The notes beneath the pieces were generated by a model that worked only from the letters and a program-made list of their open reading frames with translations, had not been told where the DNA came from and searched no databases. The position numbers were made by a program, and so were the translations under genes. Below, piece by piece: positions 8,118 through 18,533 of a stretch of DNA of 64,000 nt (positions within the stretch are counted from its first letter, which is position 1; each line of letters starts with the position of its first letter). The stretch covers positions 47,800 to 111,799 of the forward strand of contig NZ_BMRC01000029.1 of assembly GCF_014648435.1 (NCBI RefSeq), read 5' to 3'. The DNA comes from Nonomuraea spiralis (lineage in GTDB: Bacteria; Actinomycetota; Actinomycetes; Streptosporangiales; Streptosporangiaceae).

Positions 8118-9212
8118 TCAGGGGACCTGCCAGCCGCGTTCGAGCAGGGCGTCGGCCAGTGGCGAGGCCGCGTCCGGCTGCACCCACAGCTCGGCGATGC
8201 CCAGCGGCAGCCCCGGCGCGTGCTCCAGCCGCACGTCCTCGACGTTGACCCCGACCTCGTCGCACACCTGGAACAGCCGCGCGAGCTGCCCGGGACGGTC
8301 GCCGATGACGACCTGGACGACCACATAGGCGGGCGCGGGACCGCCGTGCTTGCCCGGGATGCGCCCGTGCCCGGCGACGCCGCGCTTGAGAAGCTGGGTG
8401 AGGTCGCCGGACGCGGTGCCGTCGCCCCCGGCCAGGGAGCGCAGCGCCGTCGCGGCCTCGGCCAGGTCGCGCGAGACGGCCTCCAGCACCTCGGCGACCG
8501 GGTCCGCGTTGCCCTCAAGGATGCCCAGCCAGAGCCCGGGGTCGCCGCCCGCGATGCGGGTCACGTCGCGCACTCCCTGCCCGGCCAGGCCGAGCGCGAC
8601 GTCGGTGGCGTCGGCCAGGCGGGCCGCCACCGCCGAGGCGGCGACGTGGGGGGCGTGCGAGACGACGGCGACCGCGCGGTCGTGCTCCTCCGCGCCCACC
8701 TCGACGGGGTTGGCGCCGCACAACTCGATCAGCTCCAGCACCGCCGCCCTGGCCTCGGAGAGTGCCTCGCCGGTCGGGCACAACGCCCACGGCCGTCCGA
8801 GGAACAGGTCGGCCCTGGCCGCCCCCGGCCCGGACTTCTCCCGCCCGGCCAGCGGGTGGGAGGCGACGTAGGTGGTCAGGTCGCAGCCGAGCCGCTCGGC
8901 CTGGCGGATGGGCTCGGCCTTGACGCTGGCCACGTCGGTGTAGAACCGGGCCACGCCGCGCTTCTGCAGCTCCAGCAGCTCCTCGGCGACGTGCGCCGGG
9001 GGCACCGCGATGACCGCGAGGTCGACGTCCCCGGCGGGCAGCAGCTCCGGCTGCCACTCCTCGCCCGCGCCCAGCTCCCTGGCCAGGCGTACGGCGGCCG
9101 CCTCGCGGTCGGCGAGCAGCACGCGTACGCCGCGCTTGCGCAGCGCCAGAGCCGCCGAGGTGCCGATGAGACCGGTTCCGACGACGAGCACGGTACGGAG
9201 TTCCGAGGCCAT
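8118..9212 (-). CDS. tyrA: Prephenate dehydrogenase with C-terminal ACT domain
   Basis: TyrA oxidatively decarboxylates prephenate to 4-hydroxyphenylpyruvate in tyrosine synthesis. The NAD-binding GTGLIGTSAAL motif lies at residues 11-21, the substrate-binding region SHPLAGREKSGPGAA near 133-147, and SHAPHVAA follows. The last 75 residues (VVIGDRPGQLARLFQVCDEV) form an ACT domain, suggesting feedback by an aromatic amino acid. Its gene follows aroH by 46 bases, so the two steps from chorismate to tyrosine are co-transcribed. Confidence 0.94.
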   Translation of the reverse strand: MASELRTVLVVGTGLIGTSAALALRKRGVRVLLADREAAAVRLARELGAGEEWQPELLPAGDVDLAVIAVPPAHVAEELLELQKRGVARFYTDVASVKAEPIRQAERLGCDLTTYVASHPLAGREKSGPGAARADLFLGRPWALCPTGEALSEARAAVLELIELCGANPVEVGAEEHDRAVAVVSHAPHVAASAVAARLADATDVALGLAGQGVRDVTRIAGGDPGLWLGILEGNADPVAEVLEAVSRDLAEAATALRSLAGGDGTASGDLTQLLKRGVAGHGRIPGKHGGPAPAYVVVQVVIGDRPGQLARLFQVCDEVGVNVEDVRLEHAPGLPLGIAELWVQPDAASPLADALLERGWQVP

Positions 9213-9258
9213 TTCGATGTCCTGATTTATCGGGCTATTGAAGCAGGAAGTGGTACGC

Positions 9259-9618
9259 CTACTGGGCGATGTCCTGACGCAGGGCCACCGCGCCCCGCAG
9301 ATACACGTGCTGCATCTCCGCCCGCGGCCGGTCGGTCTCCACGTGGGCCATCAGGCGCACCACCCGGGGCAGCGCGCCCGGCACGTCGATCTCGGTGCAG
9401 CAGATCAGCGGCACCTCGTGGAAACCCAGCTTGCGCGCGGCGAGCGCGGGGAACTCGGCGGTCAGGTCGGGCGTGGCGGTGAACAGCACGCTGATCACGT
9501 CGTCCGTGGTCAGGGAGTTGCGGTCCATGATCGCCTGGACCAGCTCGGTCGTCCCCTGGATGATCGAGTCGCGGTCGCCGGCATCCAGCTGGATCGCCCC
9601 GCGGATAGCCCGCACCAT
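9259..9618 (-). CDS. aroH: Chorismate mutase, AroH type
   Basis: The monofunctional AroH-fold enzyme turns chorismate into prephenate, feeding tyrA directly downstream. The sequence MVRAIRGAIQ at the N-terminus, TEFVQAI-like helix TELVQAIMDRN, and FTATPDLTAEFPA are hallmarks; it ends with the active-site region HVYLRGAVALRQDI. I choose the ATG at 9618 because it gives the family length (119 residues) and follows GGGAAGGGGACGAA; a start 48 bases further upstream would add an untypical basic stretch. Confidence 0.94.
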   Translation of the reverse strand: MVRAIRGAIQLDAGDRDSIIQGTTELVQAIMDRNSLTTDDVISVLFTATPDLTAEFPALAARKLGFHEVPLICCTEIDVPGALPRVVRLMAHVETDRPRAEMQHVYLRGAVALRQDIAQ

Positions 9619-9688
9619 GCGCTTCGTCCCCTTCCCTAGCGGGAGAGCCCGTGCGGAGATGCGCACGGGCTCCTGCGTACCGGCCAGA

Positions 9689-11686
9689 TTACAGCTTCAC
9701 GGCCGCGTAAAGCTCGCCGACCTCCTTCAAGGACAGCGCGCGGACCGTGCCGGCCTTGGTACGTCCCAGCTTCACCGGACCGAACTCGATCCTGGCCAGG
9801 TCGATCACCCGGTGACCGGCCTCCTCCAGCATCCGCCGTACGACGTGCTTGCGGCCCTCGTGCAGCACCACCTCGACCAGCGCCTGCTGGCCGTGCTCCT
9901 GCACGATGGCGAAGCTGTCGGCCCTGGCGATGCCGTCCTCCAGCTCGATGCCCTGCTTGAGCCTGCGGCCCAGGTCGCGCGGGATCGGGCCGGGCACCTT
10001 GGCCCAGTACTTCTTCTGCACCCCGTAGCTCGGGTGCGTCAGCCTGTTGGCCAGCTCGCCGTCGTTGGTGAGCAGCAGCAGGCCCTCGGTCTCGGTGTCG
10101 AGCCGGCCGACGTGGAACAGGCGCGGCGCCAGCTCCTCGACGTAGTCGGCCAGGCACGGGCGGCCCTGCGGGTCGTCCATGGTGGACACGACGCCGATCG
10201 GCTTGTTGAGGGCGTAGTAGACCAGGTCGGGGGCGGTGGGGATCCGCTTGCCGTCCACGTGGATGACCTGGGTGGCGGGGTCGACCTTGGCGCCGAACCT
10301 GCGTACCACCTGGCCGTTGACCGTGACGCGGCCGTCGCCGATCATCTCCTCGCAGGCGCGCCTGCTGGCCACGCCCGCCTGGGCCAGCACCTTCTGCAGG
10401 CGCACGCCGTCGGGGACCTCGGTGGTGTCGCGCTCGTCGGTGTAGTCGTCGGCGTAGAAGTCACGGTCGCGCAGGGGCTGACGGTTGGCCTTCACCCGCT
10501 TGGCCTGGGGGCTGCCGTAGCCGGCCTCCCGCCGTCCGCCGCCGAGCGTCTGCACGTCGTCCCGCCTGGGGGTACGCGGCTGCTGCGTACGGGGGGTGTC
10601 CTCGCGCCGGCCGAACCGGGCACGGGTGGCGCCTGCGCCGCCCGTGCGCGGACCGTCGTCCCTGCGCCCACTGCGATCGGCCCGGAACCCGCCACGCTCC
10701 TGACGCTCGCCGCCGAACCCGCCACGCTCCTGACGCCCGCCGCCGCCGTAGCCGCCGCGCTCCGGACGCTCGGCCCGGAAGCCGCCGCGCTCCGGACGGC
10801 CGCCGTCGCCGCCCCGGGTGGGACGCGCGCCGCCACGGGAGCCGGCGTACCCGCCGCGCTCACCACGCCGCTCGCCTCCGTAACCACCACGGCCACCGGA
10901 GGCCGCGCCACGGTCACCGGAGAACCCACCGCGGTCACCACCGGAGAACCCACCGCGGTCACCACCGGAGAACCCGCCACGGTCGCCGCCGGAGTAACCA
11001 CCACGGTCACCACCGGAGAACCCGCCACGGTCACCGCGCCGCTCGCCGCCGCCATAGCCGCCGCGCTCGCCGCGCCGGTCGCTGCCATAGCCGCCGCGCT
11101 CGTCGGAGCGGGAAGCGCCGCGGAAGCCGTCACCACGCGGCCGGTCACCGCCCTCACGACGGGGACGCTCGAAACGGTCGCCACCCTCACGGCGCGGGCG
11201 GTCGAAGCTGTCGCCACCCTCACGGCGGGGACGGTCGAAACGGTCGCCGCGCGGGGCGCGGTCGTCGCGGAAGCCGCCGCCACGGGACGCACCGGCCCCG
11301 CGGTCGTCGCGCGCCGGACGGTCATCGCGTGCCGGGCGGTCATCGCGTGCCGGGCGGTCGAAGCGGTCGCCGCCGCGGGAACCCCCGCCGAAGCCCTGGC
11401 CGCCGCGGTCGTCGCGGTCGCCGGGACGGCCGTAGCGGGCACGTGCTCCGCCGCGGTCGGCACGAAGGGAGTCACGGCGGGCGTCGCCGCGGAACGCGTC
11501 CCTGCCGGAACTGCCCGAGCCGCCGGAACTGCCCGAGCCGCCCGAATTGCCGTAGTTGCCGGAACCGCCGAAGCCGTCGCGGCGGTTGTCGTCGGAGCGG
11601 AAGGCGGGACGCCCGCCGCGGCCGGAGCCGCCGGTGCGTCCACGACCGCGTCCATCACCGGACGGGGTGCTGCGCCTGTTGATCAC
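9689..11686 (-). CDS. rluB: 23S rRNA pseudouridine synthase, RluB/RsuA family, with giant RGG-rich N-terminus
   Basis: The last 240 residues form a normal RsuA/RluB enzyme that isomerises a uridine in 23S rRNA: an S4 RNA-binding domain (VRLQKVLAQAGVASRRACEE) and the catalytic motif FHVGRLDTETEGLLLLTNDG with the active Asp. Before it lie about 420 residues of low complexity, packed with RGG, RGGY/RGGF, DRGGFSGG nonapeptides, FDRPRREGG and RPARDD repeats. This resembles eukaryotic RGG-box proteins, which bind RNA and phase-separate. Actinobacterial RluB homologues often have basic extensions, but this one is very long. The GTG start overlaps the scpB stop (GTGA), with GAGGAG upstream. Confidence 0.93.
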   Translation of the reverse strand: MINRRSTPSGDGRGRGRTGGSGRGGRPAFRSDDNRRDGFGGSGNYGNSGGSGSSGGSGSSGRDAFRGDARRDSLRADRGGARARYGRPGDRDDRGGQGFGGGSRGGDRFDRPARDDRPARDDRPARDDRGAGASRGGGFRDDRAPRGDRFDRPRREGGDSFDRPRREGGDRFERPRREGGDRPRGDGFRGASRSDERGGYGSDRRGERGGYGGGERRGDRGGFSGGDRGGYSGGDRGGFSGGDRGGFSGGDRGGFSGDRGAASGGRGGYGGERRGERGGYAGSRGGARPTRGGDGGRPERGGFRAERPERGGYGGGGRQERGGFGGERQERGGFRADRSGRRDDGPRTGGAGATRARFGRREDTPRTQQPRTPRRDDVQTLGGGRREAGYGSPQAKRVKANRQPLRDRDFYADDYTDERDTTEVPDGVRLQKVLAQAGVASRRACEEMIGDGRVTVNGQVVRRFGAKVDPATQVIHVDGKRIPTAPDLVYYALNKPIGVVSTMDDPQGRPCLADYVEELAPRLFHVGRLDTETEGLLLLTNDGELANRLTHPSYGVQKKYWAKVPGPIPRDLGRRLKQGIELEDGIARADSFAIVQEHGQQALVEVVLHEGRKHVVRRMLEEAGHRVIDLARIEFGPVKLGRTKAGTVRALSLKEVGELYAAVKL
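10909..11040 (-). repeat. 27-bp tandem repeats coding the GGFSGGDRG nonapeptide
   Basis: About four to five copies of a 27-bp unit, typified by CGGTCACCACCGGAGAACCC on the plus strand, run head to tail inside the rluB extension. Copies differ at few positions, so the array probably changes length by slippage or recombination. Confidence 0.8.
11205..11360 (-). repeat. 36-bp and 18-bp in-frame tandem repeats in rluB
   Basis: Two further arrays lie in the rluB extension: a roughly 36-bp unit coding FDRPRREGGDR (about 11150-11250) and three copies of an 18-bp unit coding RPARDD (about 11305-11360). All keep the reading frame. Confidence 0.7.
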
Positions 11687-12552
11687 TTTGTTGTCTCCTC
11701 GAGGTTTTCCACGTCGTCGGGGAGGAAGGGAGCGAGCTCGGGAAGCTCGCTGAGGTCCCGCAGTCCCAGACGTTCCAGGAAGTATGAGCTTGTCCGGTAG
11801 AGCACTGCCTGGCTCTCCGGGTCGGTGCCGGCCTCTTCGACCAGCCCCCTGGCGACGAGCGTCCGCATGACGCCGTCGCTGTTGACGCCGCGTACGGCGG
11901 CGACCCGGGCGCGGCTCACCGGTTGCCGGTAGGCCACGACCGCGAGTGTCTCCAGCGCGGCCTGGGTGAGCCGCGTCTGCTGGCCGTCGCGTACGAACCT
12001 CTCGACCAGCGGTGCGCAGTCGGCCCGCGTGTAGAAACGCCAGCCACCCGCGACTTCCCGCAGATCAAAACCCCGTCCGGCGACGGTATATTCCGCCGCC
12101 AGCCCCCTGAGTGCCGCCGAGACCTCATGAGTCGGCCGTTCCAGCACCTGGGCCAGCGTGATCTCGGCGACGGGCTCGTCCACGACCATCAGGATCGCCT
12201 CCAGCGCCGCGCCCAGCTCCGGCCCGGCGGGCTCGGCCGCTTCCTCCCGCTCGGGCTCCCGCTCGGGCTCCGGCTCGGCGACCGACGCAGCCCCGGCGAC
12301 CGGCTCCGGCTCGGCGACCGGCGCAGGCCCGGCGACCGGCTCGGGGGCCGGGGCGGGCTCGCGGGCCGGGGCGTCGTCCAGGGCCGTGGCGGGCTGCGGG
12401 GGCGAGGCCGGGAGGCTGGGGGGCAGCGTGGGGGCCTCCTCCGGGGAGGCGGGCTGAACGAGGGAGCCCGGGAGGGTCATCCAGGCGGGCAGCGGAGACC
12501 CTGAGTCCGGGGACTTGCGGGGGCCGGGCAGGGGGTTGGGGTTGTCAGTCAT
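11683..12552 (-). CDS. scpB: Segregation and condensation protein B (ScpB)
   Basis: ScpB is the winged-helix kite subunit that joins ScpA and SMC to compact and segregate chromosomes. The conserved core occupies roughly residues 100-275: ELGAALEAILMVVDEPV, FYTRADCAPLVERF, and the hallmark LTQAALETLAVVAYRQPVSR followed by AVRGVN. The first 95 residues are a Pro/Glu/Ala-rich disordered tail (EPEREPEREE), longer than in model species. The start overlaps the scpA stop by eight bases (ATGACTGA). Confidence 0.95.
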   Translation of the reverse strand: MTDNPNPLPGPRKSPDSGSPLPAWMTLPGSLVQPASPEEAPTLPPSLPASPPQPATALDDAPAREPAPAPEPVAGPAPVAEPEPVAGAASVAEPEPEREPEREEAAEPAGPELGAALEAILMVVDEPVAEITLAQVLERPTHEVSAALRGLAAEYTVAGRGFDLREVAGGWRFYTRADCAPLVERFVRDGQQTRLTQAALETLAVVAYRQPVSRARVAAVRGVNSDGVMRTLVARGLVEEAGTDPESQAVLYRTSSYFLERLGLRDLSELPELAPFLPDDVENLEETTK

Positions 12553-13366
12553 TCGATGGTCTCTCCGCGGATTCCTCGTAGTCGTCCCCCACCGCGACGT
12601 CGCCGTCGTCGGCGCCCGTCCAGGTCACGTGGAGCTCTCCCAGCGCCTCGATCTGGTCGAACGTCACCGCCGACTCCCTGAACAGCTCCAGCACGGCCAG
12701 GAAGCGGGCGATGACCTCGAAGGTGCCCTCGCAGTCGGCCACCAGCGCGCGGAAGGTCGCCCGGCGCAGCCGCCGCAGGTGCATGACCAGGATCGCCGCC
12801 TGCTCCTTGACGCTGGCCAGGGGCTGGTAGATGTGCCCGACGCTGACGGTGGGCGGGAGTTTCGGGGTGAACGCCTTGGCCGCGATGCGGGCGAGTTGCT
12901 CGGGCCCGATCCCGAGGATGAGCTCGGGCAGGAGGTTGGCGAACTGCGGCTCCAGCGACACCGTACGGGGGAAACGCAGCGACTCATCCGCCATCCGCCC
13001 CGCGAAGACCTTCGCCACCTCCTTGTACGCCTTGTACTGCAGCAGCCGCGCGAACAGCAGGTCTCGGGCCTCCAGGAGCGCGAGGTCCTCTTCGTCCTCC
13101 ACCTCGCCCGAGGGCAGCAGCCGGGCCGCCTTCAGGTCGAGCAGCGTGGCCGCGACCAGCAGGAAGTGGCTGGTCTGGTCGAGGTCCCACTCGGGACCCC
13201 GGGAGCGGAGGTAGGCGATGAACTCGTCGGTGACCTTGGAGAGCGAGACCTCGGTGATGTCGAGCTTGTGCTTGGCGATCAGGCCGAGGAGCAGGTCGAA
13301 GGGGCCCTCGAAGACGTCCAGGTGAACCTGGAAGCCCTGGGAAGGCTCGGTCTGCTCTGCGGTCAC
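12545..13366 (-). CDS. scpA: Segregation and condensation protein A (ScpA)
   Basis: ScpA is the kleisin that closes the SMC ring. FQVHLDVFEGPFDLLLGLI at residues 11-29 is the conserved N-terminal kleisin motif, and the C-terminal winged helix includes TFDQIEALGELHVTW. I take the GTG at 13366, which overlaps the parA stop (GTGA), giving 273 residues, the normal size. The reading frame stays open far upstream inside parA, but that stretch is arginine/proline-rich out-of-frame sequence and not protein. Confidence 0.95.
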   Translation of the reverse strand: MTAEQTEPSQGFQVHLDVFEGPFDLLLGLIAKHKLDITEVSLSKVTDEFIAYLRSRGPEWDLDQTSHFLLVAATLLDLKAARLLPSGEVEDEEDLALLEARDLLFARLLQYKAYKEVAKVFAGRMADESLRFPRTVSLEPQFANLLPELILGIGPEQLARIAAKAFTPKLPPTVSVGHIYQPLASVKEQAAILVMHLRRLRRATFRALVADCEGTFEVIARFLAVLELFRESAVTFDQIEALGELHVTWTGADDGDVAVGDDYEESAERPSND

Positions 13367-14304
13367 CTGGCCATTGTCGCAGGCGCCGGCCAGCGCGAGA
13401 GCACCTCGCGGGCCAGCTCGCGGTAGGCGTTGGCGCCGAGGGACGACGGGTCGAAGGTGGTGATCGGCTCGCCGGCGACGGTGGCGTCGGGGAAGCGGAC
13501 CGTACGGTTGATCACGGTGTGGAAGACCTTGTCGCCGAACGCCTCCACGACGCGGGCCAGCACCTCGCGGCCGTGCAGGGTACGGGCGTCGTACATGGTG
13601 GCGAGCAGGCCCTCGATCTCGAGGTCTTCGTTGAGCCGCTCCTGGACCTTGGAGATGGTGTCCATGAGCAGCGCGACGCCGCGCAGCGCGAAGAACTCGC
13701 ACTCCAGCGGCACCATGACGCCGTGGGCGCAGGTCAGCGCGTTGATGGTGAGCAGGCCGAGCGACGGCTGACAGTCGATGAGGCAGACGTCGTAGTGCGG
13801 CAACAGCGGCTTGATGACGCGGCCGAGCACCTGCTCGCGGGCGACCTCGGTGACGAGCTGGACTTCGGCCGCCGACAGGTCGATGTTGCTGGGCAGCAGG
13901 TCGAGGCCCTCGACGCCGGTCTCCAGCAGGACGTCCTCGGCGGTGACGCCGCGGTCCATCAGCAGGTTGTAGACGGTCAGGTCGAGCTGGAGCGGGTTGA
14001 TGCCAAGGCCGACCGACAGCGCGCCCTGCGGGTCGAAGTCGACCAGCAGCACCTTCAGCCCGCACTCGACCAGCGCCGCGCCCAGGTTGATGGTGGTGGT
14101 CGTCTTGCCGACGCCGCCCTTCTGGTTGACCATCGCGACCACTCGCGCCGGCCCGTGCACCTGCGGCGGGACCGGTTCAGGGAACACCGGCCGCGGGCGC
14201 TGCGTGGGGCCCAGGTTGACGCCGTTGGAAGGCGCGTTGGTCTTGGTGTCACCCCAGGGGTTGTCGGGGGTCCCATGGGTCGAACCCTTGGTCGTCACAG
14301 TCAC
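13363..14304 (-). CDS. parA: ParA/Soj family chromosome-partitioning ATPase
   Basis: A deviant-Walker ATPase of the ParA group that probably positions chromosome or condensin components. The Walker A motif NQKGGVGKTTTT lies near residues 59-70, VLLVDFDPQG near 90-99, and CLIDCQPSLGLLT near 165. About 50 extra N-terminal residues are polar and probably disordered. No parB follows; instead scpA and scpB are translationally coupled, as in many actinobacteria where this is a second, scp-linked ParA. The GTG start follows GGGAGG at nine bases. Confidence 0.93.
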   Translation of the reverse strand: MTVTTKGSTHGTPDNPWGDTKTNAPSNGVNLGPTQRPRPVFPEPVPPQVHGPARVVAMVNQKGGVGKTTTTINLGAALVECGLKVLLVDFDPQGALSVGLGINPLQLDLTVYNLLMDRGVTAEDVLLETGVEGLDLLPSNIDLSAAEVQLVTEVAREQVLGRVIKPLLPHYDVCLIDCQPSLGLLTINALTCAHGVMVPLECEFFALRGVALLMDTISKVQERLNEDLEIEGLLATMYDARTLHGREVLARVVEAFGDKVFHTVINRTVRFPDATVAGEPITTFDPSSLGANAYRELAREVLSRWPAPATMAR

Positions 14305-14349
14305 CAGCTCGAACCTCCCTGACGATCCCGAACCGGACCGTCCGGACGG

Positions 14350-14379
14350 ACACTATGGCGTCACCACTAAACGCGGCAA
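14350..14379 (-). promoter_or_regulatory. Candidate sigma-A-type promoter for parA-scpA-scpB
   Basis: On the minus strand TTGCCG (14379-14374) and TAGTGT (14355-14350) are separated by 18 bases, about 45 bases before the parA GTG and in the only sizeable gap between xerD and parA. The match to TTGACA/TANNNT is fair, not strong. Confidence 0.35.
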
Positions 14380-14421
14380 GGCGGCACGCCGGGGCACCGC
14401 GCACGCGCACAAGACTATAGA

Positions 14422-15330
14422 TCACTGCCGGGCACGCGGGTGCGCCGCGGCGTAGACCTCGCGGAGTTTGTCGACCGTGACCAGGGTGTAGACCTGCGTG
14501 GTCGTGACGGAGGCATGACCGAGCAACTCCTGGACCACCCTAACGTCCGCACCTCCGTCGAGCAGGTGGGTCGCGAAGGAATGTCGGAGAACGTGTGGAC
14601 TTATCCCCGCGAGTCCGGCGCGTTCGGCGGCGGCCTGGAGCACTTCCCAGGCTCCCTGCCTGGTCAGCCGGCCACCACGGGCGTTGAGGAAGACCCCCGG
14701 CGTGCCGCGTCCGTGGGCGAGCAGGCCGGGCCTGGCGCGGACGAGGTAGGCGTCGAGGGCCGAGCGCGCGTAGCGGCCGAGAGGGACGACACGCGTACGG
14801 CCGCCCTTGCCGCGCAGGCGCACCTGGTCGGGTTCGAGGTCGTCGACGGCCAGGCCGACGGCCTCGGAGATACGGGCGCCGGTGCCGTACAGGACCTCCA
14901 GCAGGGCTCGGTTGCGCAGGGTGAGGGGGGCGCCGTCGGGGCCGGAGGCGGCGATGAGGCGTTCGACCTCGTCCACGGTGATCGCCTTGGGGAGCCTGCG
15001 GAGCTGGCGCGGCGGGCGTACCTCGTGGGCGGGGTCGTGGGCCGTGACGCCTTCGCGCAGGGCGAAGCGGTGCAGCCCGCGTACAGCCGAGACCGCCCGC
15101 GCGGCCGAGCTGGCCACGAGGGCGGGGTGTTCCCGGTCGCCCTCGCGCAGCGCGGCGAGGAAGGCCTGTACGTCGGCCTCCCCCACCTCGTCGAGCTTCA
15201 GCCGCCCCCGCGCCTGGAGATGTTCGAAGTATCGCCGCAGGTCACGACGGTAGGACGCGAGCGTGTTGGCAGCCAGACCTCGTTCCACCGCCAGATGGGC
15301 GAGGTAGCTGGAGAGCACCGCCTCCACCAC
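14422..15330 (-). CDS. xerD: Tyrosine recombinase XerD
   Basis: XerD resolves chromosome dimers at dif together with XerC. The N-terminal SAM-like core-binding domain (LSSYLAHLAVERGLAANTLASYRRDL) precedes the catalytic domain with the R-H-R-H-Y set: R in YGTGARISEAVGL, HVLRHSFATHLLDGGADV, and LGHASVTTTQVYTLV with the tyrosine nucleophile near the end. Length (302) is typical. Linkage to parA/scp genes is the usual actinobacterial arrangement. The GTG start follows GGAAGG; it is 12 bases after the Nudix gene. Confidence 0.95.
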   Translation of the reverse strand: MVEAVLSSYLAHLAVERGLAANTLASYRRDLRRYFEHLQARGRLKLDEVGEADVQAFLAALREGDREHPALVASSAARAVSAVRGLHRFALREGVTAHDPAHEVRPPRQLRRLPKAITVDEVERLIAASGPDGAPLTLRNRALLEVLYGTGARISEAVGLAVDDLEPDQVRLRGKGGRTRVVPLGRYARSALDAYLVRARPGLLAHGRGTPGVFLNARGGRLTRQGAWEVLQAAAERAGLAGISPHVLRHSFATHLLDGGADVRVVQELLGHASVTTTQVYTLVTVDKLREVYAAAHPRARQ

Positions 15331-15342
15331 ATGGTCCTTCCG

Positions 15343-15951
15343 TCACGCCTCCGGGGCGTCGGCGGGGCGCAACTGGGCGAACCCCTCAACCGATGCCGCA
15401 TATGCGGCGAGGATACCGGCCACGGCCGGGGAATTGTGGATCATTCCCATCAGCGCCTTCTCGACCGCGTCGGGCAGGGGCACCCATTCGACCGGCATGT
15501 CGATCTCCTCGTGCCGGTGGACGAAGGTGTTCTCCTCGTCGGGGATCCTGCTCAGGCCGCGGGCGAGGAAGACCCTGATCCGCTCGTCGGTCATGCCGGG
15601 AGAGGAGCGCAGGTCGACCAGGGTGTGCCAGGTCTCGGCGCGGTAGCCGGACTCCTCGGCGAGCTCGCGGGCCGCGGTGGCGGCGAGCGGTTCGCCCGCC
15701 ACGTCGCGCAGACCGGCCGGCAGCTCCCACATGAGCCGCCGGGTCGGGTGGCGGTACTGCCTGATCATCAGGACGCGGTCACGGTCGTCGAGGGCCAGCA
15801 CGGCGACCGAGCCGGGATGCACGACGTAGTCGCGGTCGGCGACCTCGTCGTGGGGCATCCTGACCGTGTCGGTGACAACCTTGATCACGTAGCCCTGGAA
15901 GTGTTCCTTGGACGCGACGACGTCCCACGCCTCGGGCGTGTCTCTGATCAT
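15343..15951 (-). CDS. NUDIX hydrolase, ADP-ribose pyrophosphatase type
   Basis: The enzyme hydrolyses nucleoside-diphosphate sugars, most likely ADP-ribose, to AMP and ribose 5-phosphate. The Nudix box GLRDVAGEPLAATAAREL followed by AEESGY (about residues 86-109) is complete, and the preceding VLMIRQYRHPTRRLMWELPAG is typical of the ADPRase subfamily. I choose the ATG at 15951 (MIRDTPEAWDV); the longer TTG start adds an atypical glycine/proline stretch. It sits between pyrG and xerD in one transcription unit. Confidence 0.92.
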   Translation of the reverse strand: MIRDTPEAWDVVASKEHFQGYVIKVVTDTVRMPHDEVADRDYVVHPGSVAVLALDDRDRVLMIRQYRHPTRRLMWELPAGLRDVAGEPLAATAARELAEESGYRAETWHTLVDLRSSPGMTDERIRVFLARGLSRIPDEENTFVHRHEEIDMPVEWVPLPDAVEKALMGMIHNSPAVAGILAAYAASVEGFAQLRPADAPEA

Positions 15952-16027
15952 GGTCGCACTCGCTTCCGGTCCTCCGTGGTTACGCAAGCTACCGCCTCCG
16001 GACCGAGGCTCGCCGCTCCGGGAACGT

Positions 16028-17731
<1,704 letters not shown>

Positions 17732-17802
17732 GGGCTCTCAGGATATCAAACAACGCCCCTCACATGCCCGAACGACATGACCTAGCGGTAACTTTGGTCC
17801 CT

Positions 17803-18489
17803 ATGTCACTCGTACGGCGGGCCATGGGCACGCTGATTCACCGTGCCTACGCGGCGATCCGCTCCGCCGGGGCGATCTCCCCGGCCTCCACCGCGGGATT
17901 TCGATTCCGCCGGATCGGCGACGGAGTGAGCATCGCCTTCCCACCCGGGGCGATCTTCGGCGAGCAGTGGATCGAGATCGGCGACCACACGCTGATCGGC
18001 GAACGGGTGTCCATCTCCTGCGGCATGTGGCCCGGCGTCGATCTCGGCCCCGGGTCGATCCTGCGGATCGGCGGCTCGTGCTCGATCGGCCGGGGCTCGC
18101 ACATCGTGGCCCACCAGTCGATCGACATCGGCGAGCACGTCTTCACCGGCCCGTACGTCTACATCACCGACCAGAACCACGTCTACGACGACCCCGAGAC
18201 GCCGATCGGCAGGCAGTGGCCGCGTAACAGCCCGGTCTCGATCGGGGCGGGCTCGTGGCTCGGCACGGGGGCGATCATCCTGCCGGGCACGGTGCTGGGA
18301 CGGCAGTGCGTGGTGGCGGCGGGCGCGGTGGTGCGCGGCGAGTTCCCCGACCACAGCGTGGTCGCAGGCGTGCCCGCCAAGCGCATCCGCGGGTACACGC
18401 CCGAGCTGGGCTGGCACGCTCCCGGCGGCCCCCCGGAGTCGGCCGCCGGGATCGCCCTGGCGCTCGACGGGCAGACCGGCCCGTCCTGA
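17803..18489 (+). CDS. Hexapeptide-repeat acetyltransferase (LbH, xenobiotic/maltose acetyltransferase-like)
   Basis: The protein should form a trimeric left-handed beta-helix and transfer an acetyl or other acyl group from CoA. Hexapeptide repeats run from about residue 45 to 190 (IEIGDHTLIGERVSI, GSCSIGRGSHIVA, VSIGAGSWLGTGAIIL), and the catalytic-type His lies in ITDQNHVYDD. The terminal VVAGVPAKRIRGY is the family ending. I chose the ATG at 17803: translation in frame from further upstream overlaps pyrG and is not protein-like. With TAACTT eight bases before the ATG, a leaderless transcript is possible. Acceptor unknown. Confidence 0.87.
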   Translation: MSLVRRAMGTLIHRAYAAIRSAGAISPASTAGFRFRRIGDGVSIAFPPGAIFGEQWIEIGDHTLIGERVSISCGMWPGVDLGPGSILRIGGSCSIGRGSHIVAHQSIDIGEHVFTGPYVYITDQNHVYDDPETPIGRQWPRNSPVSIGAGSWLGTGAIILPGTVLGRQCVVAAGAVVRGEFPDHSVVAGVPAKRIRGYTPELGWHAPGGPPESAAGIALALDGQTGPS

Positions 18490-18533
18490 GAACGGGATGG
18501 ACCGAACAAGCTTCTGGAGGTTAGCGTCGGTGC

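Noticed and set aside
10909..11360. Repeated units that could suggest a CRISPR array
   Set aside because: There are no unique spacers; the units are contiguous, stay in frame and encode RGG-type peptides.
9395..11800. An 801-codon plus-strand frame opposite rluB
   Set aside because: Its Ala/Thr/Val-rich repeats are the reverse complement of the RGG repeats. The minus strand carries intact S4 and catalytic motifs and fits the operon.
13367..14065. A long N-terminal extension of scpA inside parA
   Set aside because: The extension is out-of-frame parA sequence; the GTG that overlaps the parA stop gives the normal ScpA length and start motif.
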